Of a DNA stretch of 20,426 bases, positions 15,021 through 20,426 are shown in pieces. The stretch is from Synechococcales cyanobacterium 340R_concoct_173_sub. GTDB lineage: Bacteria > Cyanobacteriota > Cyanobacteriia > Leptolyngbyales > Leptolyngbyaceae. Made by a program: the position numbers and the translations under genes. The stretch spans positions 1 to 20,426 of the forward strand of contig JANXNM010000567.1 in the NCBI GenBank assembly GCA_025354065.1, read 5' to 3'. Positions within the stretch are counted from its first letter, which is position 1. Every line of letters begins with the position of its first letter. The notes beneath the pieces were generated by a model. The model did not search any database. It had not been told where the DNA came from and saw nothing but the letters and a program-made list of their open reading frames with translations.

Positions 15021-17687
15021 TTATTTAGTGCCTGAACGAAGCATTCTAAACCCATAAACATAGATATCAGGAAAGCTATAGCGTTCTTCTTTGACACGCC
15101 ATTTTGCGACTCCAATTTTATTGAGAAAATCAGAAAATTCATCAAATGTAGAAGCCACTTCTTTTGCCGTTGAAGACCATATTTTTTCTAGCTCTTCCCT
15201 AGAGGGCAAAGCTGAAACACCTTCTAATGCATTGAAGAAAGATTCCAGATCAGGATATTCCTGTCTAACTGCTTCGCAACGCTCTTCTGATGCTTTTTCA
15301 AGCCCAATCTCTAGAGACTTTCCTCGAAGTAAACGATCAGTGGGAGACTGAATCGTAGATTGTCCTCTATAGGTTAATTCCTGTTCCTTCGCACCTTGCA
15401 ACAGAGCACTTAAACTACGAGGAAATGTTGTCCCACTAGCATCAGTCAGACGTTCAAAAATCCATCGAGAAACATATTTAGCTTTGTTCCCGCTCCTTCT
15501 ACGACTTCCCCATAGTGACTCTAAAGCACGATTTACGACTTCCTCGTTAGCTTGGTCAATATTTTCTACAGGTGACAACCGATCAATTAAATCCTTAAAT
15601 CCCGGTGCCTGAATTGTTTGACGAAGTGCCAATCTCAAGAAGTCTATTCTCGTCCACTGCAATAAAAGATCACGACCATTGAAATGACTTTTGTTATCAA
15701 AATTAAGTTCACTCCAAATATCTTCTCGGAGAAACACTTTAAAACGAATGAATGTAAGTCGTCTGGCATCACAAGCTTGAACAAGCTGAAATAATCCTGT
15801 TAATGCATTTTTTCTTATGCCATCTTGTTTTGGGAAGTCCTCATCCAAGTCATCATATAAGAACCAAAGCATTTTAGACTCTATATTCTGTTTGTTGTTT
15901 AGTAAATCCAGAGCATCAGGCAATATTGACCTCAATTCAGTCTCCGTCGATAGTTCAATTAATGCTTTCGTATGTTCAGATTGCCATGCTTCTGAGGCGA
16001 CCCGTTGTAGGATTTTACGCAATTCTCTAAACTTCTCACCTTTGATGAGGTTGATAAATTTTAATTCTCTATGCTGTGAAACTCGTAGAACTAAGTATGA
16101 CCGCCAAAGTGACTCCCAAGAACCATTTTTCTCTAGAAGTTTTTGATTAATATCTCTGAACTCGTCGCGTGTAGGACGGCTAGGATTAAAGCTACCATGT
16201 CCAGATAGAAAATAAACATTATCCAAGCGTCCACGAGCTAATTTTTTTGCTACGGATTGAGACTTTAAAAGAAGAAGATATAATGCCGTCTTTCCAGTCC
16301 CTTTTCTACCTTTTATCAAACAAGTTCCTTCGTCTAAAAATTTATCAAAATTAGCAGTTTTTTGAAACAAATTACTCAGACTTTCACCAAGATCAGCAGA
16401 AGCATTTAGGGCTGGAAATCCCAGCTCTTCTATTAGCTTCCAACGCCCTTCAACATTCGCAACGGCCCCTTTTAGCTGAATTTCATTAATATCTTCATCA
16501 ACCAAATTAGCAATACGACTATAGTAATCAAGCAGGCCAACCACAGGATAATGGTCAGCCAAGGCGATGGGTTGTAGGTATGGAATTATTAGCGGCTCTG
16601 AAACATAATTCTGAGAATCTTCATTCAAATCGATTTCTTCTATTGGCTGCCCCAACATTGCTTCGCGCAAGTTTGTGTAAATTTTATTGATTTTATCTAT
16701 TCCGACATCACTTAAGTCAGGTACAGGTGAAAAAACAAAATCAATCGATAACTTTCCAACAGAATTTAGAGAATTTAGAAGAAGCTGAACTCCTTCTCGG
16801 TTTTGTTCATTTGGGAATAAAAATATAATTGCTTCATTAGCTGCTTGAAGTAAGGACAATGCACCCCACTGATTAATCCCGGTCCGAGAATCTATCAATA
16901 TGATATCAGGATTGAGATGTTGCTTAATTTCATCCCTAAAGGCAGACCAGAGTGTCGCTCCATTCTCTAAAATAGTACCTGCTCGTAAATCATCGACTTT
17001 AGAGATATAGTCTAAATCTAATGATCCTGCAGGGACCACAAAAAGTCTTCCTGGAGAATCTGGTATTTCGACCTCACCAAATATTTCAGTAATTAATACT
17101 GTTGGGGTTACTCCATTTGGTAAGTAAGCACGATCGTAAAAATAATCAACGATTCCTTGTTCGGGCTTTGGATTCAATCTGAGTGCTGTGCTTAAACCCG
17201 GTGCTTCCAGATCCAAATCAACTGCTACTACTTTACGACCCCGTTTAGCTAGAATCCAAGCAACATGAGTCAAAGCTGTCGTTCGACCTACACCACCTTT
17301 AAAGGAATAAAAAGTTACAATTCGAGGGGCGCAAGGTTCTTCTGAAGAGACTTGAGTATGATTTTGCGGATTTGCTGCCCATGATGCCAGATCTTGCCAT
17401 GTTTGAATGGCATTACCCTGTACAGGTTGTGGAAACGATAGTTGTAAAGAATTCGCTTCTTGAGTAGTATATAAAGAAAGAAATCCCAGAGAAAGCGGAA
17501 ACTCATGTAAAATATGCCGCAATTCTTCCTTCCGCTGGGAAGTAGACATGCCCACTAATTTGTCGCTGACGACCATTAAATTCAAAAGACCAGCAGTAGA
17601 AATACTAAATTCTGTCCATTCTTGGGGAGATTGAATATAAATAGAATCAAGTTTTTGTTTAAGTGTTATTTTCCAAGATGTCTTCAT
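15021..17687 (-). CDS. Multi-domain ATPase: BolA-like N-terminus, ParA/MinD KGGVGRTT domain, STAND-like P-loop domain
   Basis: An 888-residue protein, probably cytosolic. Residues about 33-77 resemble BolA: M-V-V-S-D-K-L-V-G-M-S-T-S-Q-R followed by an alpha helix and L-G-F-L-S-L-Y-T-T-Q-E. A ParA/MinD-like domain (about 122-395) has K-G-G-V-G-R-T-T (130-137), with Arg where most P-loops have Lys. It continues with V-D-L-D-L-E-A-P-G-L (156-165) and the Walker-B strand D-I-I-L-I-D-S-R-T-G (261-270). A second P-loop NTPase (about 430-770) has G-R-K-G-T-G-K-T (460-467), Walker-B L-Y-D-D-L-D-E-D (610-617) and a sensor-like V-F-L-R-E-D-I-W (651-658). It recalls Sll1717-type P-loop ATPases. The C-terminus (about 840-888) looks like a small winged-helix cap. 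The start at 17687 is preferred because AGGA lies 8 nt upstream, although an ATG 9 nt earlier is possible. It follows the HEPN-like gene within a few bases, so they form one operon. Function is unknown and a conflict-system sensor or regulator is inferred. HIP1 motifs are nearly absent. Confidence 0.85.
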   Translation of the reverse strand: MKTSWKITLKQKLDSIYIQSPQEWTEFSISTAGLLNLMVVSDKLVGMSTSQRKEELRHILHEFPLSLGFLSLYTTQEANSLQLSFPQPVQGNAIQTWQDLASWAANPQNHTQVSSEEPCAPRIVTFYSFKGGVGRTTALTHVAWILAKRGRKVVAVDLDLEAPGLSTALRLNPKPEQGIVDYFYDRAYLPNGVTPTVLITEIFGEVEIPDSPGRLFVVPAGSLDLDYISKVDDLRAGTILENGATLWSAFRDEIKQHLNPDIILIDSRTGINQWGALSLLQAANEAIIFLFPNEQNREGVQLLLNSLNSVGKLSIDFVFSPVPDLSDVGIDKINKIYTNLREAMLGQPIEEIDLNEDSQNYVSEPLIIPYLQPIALADHYPVVGLLDYYSRIANLVDEDINEIQLKGAVANVEGRWKLIEELGFPALNASADLGESLSNLFQKTANFDKFLDEGTCLIKGRKGTGKTALYLLLLKSQSVAKKLARGRLDNVYFLSGHGSFNPSRPTRDEFRDINQKLLEKNGSWESLWRSYLVLRVSQHRELKFINLIKGEKFRELRKILQRVASEAWQSEHTKALIELSTETELRSILPDALDLLNNKQNIESKMLWFLYDDLDEDFPKQDGIRKNALTGLFQLVQACDARRLTFIRFKVFLREDIWSELNFDNKSHFNGRDLLLQWTRIDFLRLALRQTIQAPGFKDLIDRLSPVENIDQANEEVVNRALESLWGSRRRSGNKAKYVSRWIFERLTDASGTTFPRSLSALLQGAKEQELTYRGQSTIQSPTDRLLRGKSLEIGLEKASEERCEAVRQEYPDLESFFNALEGVSALPSREELEKIWSSTAKEVASTFDEFSDFLNKIGVAKWRVKEERYSFPDIYVYGFRMLRSGTK

Positions 17688-17700
17688 AATAGCCATCCTA

Positions 17701-18132
17701 TCAAAGATTTGTACTTTGTTTTATTAACCAACCTCTCAGTCGTTGATAAGCTGACCACCACTGCTTGTATAGTTCGTCGTGGGGTTCATCGTTAGAGTAA
17801 CGTATATCAATAAAGTTTTCACTTGGCTTTTCAACTATTTCAAACCACTTTTTTACTTCTGGATTCTTTTCAATTCTGGAGCGTAAGCGATTGTGACTTT
17901 TAAAAGCACCCTGAAAGCTGTGGCCCGGATTAGTAATGGTATGACCTGGCTTATTAGAATCGGTTTTCCATTCTTTAATCGAGTTTCTCGGGAGGGAGTC
18001 CATAATCATAGACTTCAACAGACATTCTATCGTACAGCCTCCAAAATGCATGGCAGCTATTTTTCTAACTGAATCATGAAGAACCTCAGTATCTTGGTGC
18101 CGTTGTAGAAATGCTGCTTGATAGTCTTCCAT
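17701..18132 (-). CDS. HEPN-like domain protein (putative ribonuclease effector)
   Basis: A 143-residue, mostly helical protein. The N-terminal helix contains V-R-K-I-A-A-M-H-F-G-G-C-T-I-E-C-L-L-K (22-40), which fits HEPN helices with a conserved small/aromatic/Glu pattern. The C-terminal part carries F-I-D-I-R-Y-S-N-D-E-P-H (107-118), in which Arg111 and His118 form the R-x6-H motif that marks catalytically active HEPN ribonucleases. A Lys/His/Asn-rich middle section (55-85) may be a loop. It is the first gene of the operon, and its TGA lies 13 nt before the preferred ATPase start. No strong ribosome-binding site or promoter is visible in the 130-nt upstream spacer. Family membership is by motif. 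A non-nuclease HEPN (substrate-binding) role is the main alternative. Confidence 0.65.
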   Translation of the reverse strand: MEDYQAAFLQRHQDTEVLHDSVRKIAAMHFGGCTIECLLKSMIMDSLPRNSIKEWKTDSNKPGHTITNPGHSFQGAFKSHNRLRSRIEKNPEVKKWFEIVEKPSENFIDIRYSNDEPHDELYKQWWSAYQRLRGWLIKQSTNL

Positions 18133-18262
18133 AATGATTGGTGAATTCCGTACTTTTAACCATAGTCTAACTTATGTCCATTCCATTTTGGTCTGAATAG
18201 AGTTAAGAAGCCTTTATAAACCGATCGCCCCTCCCAAAGAAGAGACGATCGCCTAATCAATC

Positions 18263-20426
18263 TTAACCCACAAGCTCGATCGCCCGTTTTGCGATCGCAT
18301 CTGCTGTAATGCCATTGAACGTCATCAATTCACCTGCCGAAGCCGTTGTTTCACCGCGCTTCCAGGCGAAAACGTCACGGTTTGCTTTGCTGCGGAGAAG
18401 AACAGGTTCCAGCATATTTGCCGTACCGCCCGTCACTCCAACCAACGCATCACCGCCAAACAACGCATCAAATTCCGCATCATCCAAGAACCCAGAATCC
18501 GCTTCCGAACAAGTATCCCAAAGGACATCAGAACTGCGATACAAACGACGAGGATTGATCACCGCCACCACACGCACGCCAAACCCATCAGATTCCAGTT
18601 GTTTTGCAGCAGCCAGAACCGGACCAAGAACTAAGTCACCGATCGTGGCAATTACAACAGTCTTAGAACCCTTACTTTCATGCAATACCACACCACCCCT
18701 TTCAATCCCTTCACGAGTTTGAGCAAAGGTTGTATGAATTGGTAAGGGTGATTTACTAACCGTAATTGTTACACCTTTGTTCTTCGTAGAAAGCGCCCAT
18801 TCATAGCAAACTTGAGTGCCGTTCGCATCTGTGGGGAACAAGGCAAAAACATTTCCATTGCGCAACATTGATGCAAAATACGCTTCGATTTCTGGGCGTT
18901 GATGGGTCCAGCCATTCCGACCTTGTTCCAATGCACCTGCCGTAAACAAACAAATCGTCGAAGGCGTAGGGCGACGAAGTTCTGCCATGGCTTGCGTCAC
19001 AGTTTGCCAGATGGGTAAACCATTGATTGCAAAGGACTCATAGGAACACCAAAGCGATCGTGCCCCAAACAATGCCATCCCCACCGCCAAGCCCGCACAA
19101 GCATCTTCACTCAGTGGTTCATACACCTGACCACCGGGAGATTGATTGTAAAGCGGATCTTCTGTTGGGTGATTGATTTTGAGAACTTGATTGATATTAG
19201 CAATTCCAGAGGCTTCATTCCCGTCAGCATTCGTGACAACAAAATTAGAATCAGTTTTACCGACATAACCGACAATGGCACCCATCGCAGTGGTAGAAAC
19301 TTTATTCTCCCCCCCGACTTCAAACTCGACCAATGGTAATTTACCCAAATCTGGCAATGGTCGAGTGAATTCAGTCACCGCAACTTTACTAGAACTACCG
19401 CCCCCTGCGCGCACACAGTTCGATCGGACCAATTCCCAAGCTTCTGGCGACAATGCACAGGACTTCATTCCGGCAATAATATCGGCATTCTCCAACGTAT
19501 GATGTGGATACAAATTATGAGACTTCGCACCACGAGCATGAACTCCAGCGCCTTTAAGTTGTTTGATAATCATCACCGTCAACGTCCCACCCAGCGCAGA
19601 CTTTGCCGCTTTATCTGCCGCAGCCAAAACTGCCTGATTAAAGGCTAGACGTTTCTCAAAAGAGAACATCGTACTATCAACATATTCACCCGGTTGATTT
19701 TGATCATCAAAGTCTTTGGCATTCACCAAAATCACTTCTTTGAATCCATTCCCGGTCCAATAGGCCGTCATATCTTCATTAGATTTCAGCGACACCATAC
19801 TATGATGTTCCTGCGAAAAACCATTCCAAACCAATACAGGCAAGAAATTTGTCACTTTTGGATATGCAGTATTGAAATGCCCGATCGCACTCATAATGTA
19901 TGGCTCACCCAAACCACCATCGCCGATCGTACAAGGGAACAACACGCCCGGATTCAACAACGCCCCCGCCATGGCAAAATGCTGGCCTTGACCCAACGGA
20001 CCTGCCGGAGCTAGCAATCCTGGAATTTGACCCGATAAGTGCCCCAGCAATCCATGACGTTCCCGGAACCGATCGCGCAAATCAGTAACATTCTTAATCC
20101 CCATATCTTCCAGAGATTGATCCAAGAACATCGCACAGTAGAATCCCGGTGCATGGTGTCCTACTTCCGTCACAAAATTCTTATGCCCCAATAGCACCAA
20201 TGCCGCATAAGCCTCCGCTTGGCTGGCGAACCCTCCTGGGTGTCCTGATGCTTTACTAGCTGTCATTTGCAGCATCAGATAGCGTAGCGCATCACTGTAG
20301 AGCATTGATTGATAAGCGGCTGACGGGTCGGTTGGGTTCACAGCTTTGGCAGTGGGTCCGATCGCCGCCGTTTTGCCATACTGCTCAAAGCCTTGAGGCG
20401 TTTCACCGAAATACTGAATACCGTCG
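18263..20426 (-). CDS. Divergent phosphoketolase/transketolase-like TPP enzyme, 5' end beyond window
   Basis: The frame runs to the right edge without a stop, so the start is outside. A GTG at 20339-20341 is only internal, since homologous-looking sequence (F-G-E-T-P-Q-G-F-E-Q-Y-G) continues upstream of it. At least 720 residues are present. Numbered from the GTG, visible TPP-enzyme features are G-H-H-A-P-G-F-Y (61-68), H-L-S-G-Q-I-P-G-L-L (101-110), the cofactor motif G-D-G-G (140-143) with N-G at 173-174, E-P-L-S-E-D (408-413, candidate catalytic Glu412) and W-C-S-Y-E-S-F (431-437). N-G-W-T-H-Q-R-P-E also matches the phosphoketolase N-G-F-S-H-Q-x-P pattern. Phosphoketolases split xylulose 5-phosphate or fructose 6-phosphate to acetyl phosphate. 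This member differs enough that its substrate is uncertain. It is rich in CGATCG cores, typical of the host genome. Confidence 0.8.
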   Translation of the reverse strand, partial: DGIQYFGETPQGFEQYGKTAAIGPTAKAVNPTDPSAAYQSMLYSDALRYLMLQMTASKASGHPGGFASQAEAYAALVLLGHKNFVTEVGHHAPGFYCAMFLDQSLEDMGIKNVTDLRDRFRERHGLLGHLSGQIPGLLAPAGPLGQGQHFAMAGALLNPGVLFPCTIGDGGLGEPYIMSAIGHFNTAYPKVTNFLPVLVWNGFSQEHHSMVSLKSNEDMTAYWTGNGFKEVILVNAKDFDDQNQPGEYVDSTMFSFEKRLAFNQAVLAAADKAAKSALGGTLTVMIIKQLKGAGVHARGAKSHNLYPHHTLENADIIAGMKSCALSPEAWELVRSNCVRAGGGSSSKVAVTEFTRPLPDLGKLPLVEFEVGGENKVSTTAMGAIVGYVGKTDSNFVVTNADGNEASGIANINQVLKINHPTEDPLYNQSPGGQVYEPLSEDACAGLAVGMALFGARSLWCSYESFAINGLPIWQTVTQAMAELRRPTPSTICLFTAGALEQGRNGWTHQRPEIEAYFASMLRNGNVFALFPTDANGTQVCYEWALSTKNKGVTITVSKSPLPIHTTFAQTREGIERGGVVLHESKGSKTVVIATIGDLVLGPVLAAAKQLESDGFGVRVVAVINPRRLYRSSDVLWDTCSEADSGFLDDAEFDALFGGDALVGVTGGTANMLEPVLLRSKANRDVFAWKRGETTASAGELMTFNGITADAIAKRAIELVG

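Noticed and set aside
18220..18262. Two CGATCG cores as a terminator for the phosphoketolase-like gene
   Set aside because: The self-complementary HIP1 cores can pair, but the rest of the stem relies on wobble pairs and no T-run follows.
18309..18722. 137-residue plus-strand frame inside the phosphoketolase-like gene
   Set aside because: It is antisense to a conserved coding region with a Ser/Pro/Arg-rich low-complexity translation and no start signal.

Overview
The window comes from a cyanobacterial chromosome. CGATCG cores of the HIP1 type (consensus GCGATCGC) are scattered through nearly every gene and spacer. Several genes belong to families that are mainly cyanobacterial: DUF3352, DUF2854, HpsJ, a tandem histidine phosphatase, and a divergent phosphoketolase-like protein. 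An HpsJ-type protein suggests a filamentous, motile lineage, but the species cannot be named from this sequence.

Left part (1-4800): the 5' end of an IS5-type transposase is cut by the window edge. A DUF1232 membrane protein and a DUF3352 protein follow on the minus strand. A roughly 480-nt regulatory region with a perfect 14-bp palindrome precedes a Gap1-type glyceraldehyde-3-phosphate dehydrogenase and a DUF2854 membrane protein on the plus strand. Middle-left (4858-8493): a family 2 glycosyltransferase lies downstream of an HpsJ-like membrane protein, with a strong intrinsic terminator or attenuator between them. Both point to surface polysaccharide. Divergent from HpsJ is a membrane-anchored coiled-coil protein ending in a TerB-C domain. 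Middle (8490-13230): a cysteine synthase overlaps the end of the TerB-C gene by 4 nt. A tight two-gene unit follows, made of a double-domain histidine phosphatase and a dihydroorotase homologue that has lost its metal ligands. Divergent from that unit is a peroxiredoxin-glutaredoxin fusion. Right part (13231-20426): an orphan DUF1902 antitoxin-like gene, an endonuclease VIII gene, a two-gene island (15021-18132) and a 5'-truncated phosphoketolase-like enzyme.

The most interesting locus is the island. A small HEPN-like protein with an intact R-x6-H motif is followed after a few bases by an 888-residue protein. That protein appears to join a BolA-like N-terminal domain, a ParA/MinD-type KGGVGRTT ATPase and a second, STAND-like P-loop ATPase. 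The pair has one CGATCG in 3.1 kb, against nine in the 2.2 kb of the flanking gene, and it sits between housekeeping genes. This looks like an acquired conflict or defence module in which the ATPase would sense a signal and control a HEPN ribonuclease. That function is inference. The domain motifs and the composition contrast are visible in the sequence.

No rRNA, tRNA or CRISPR array was recognised.
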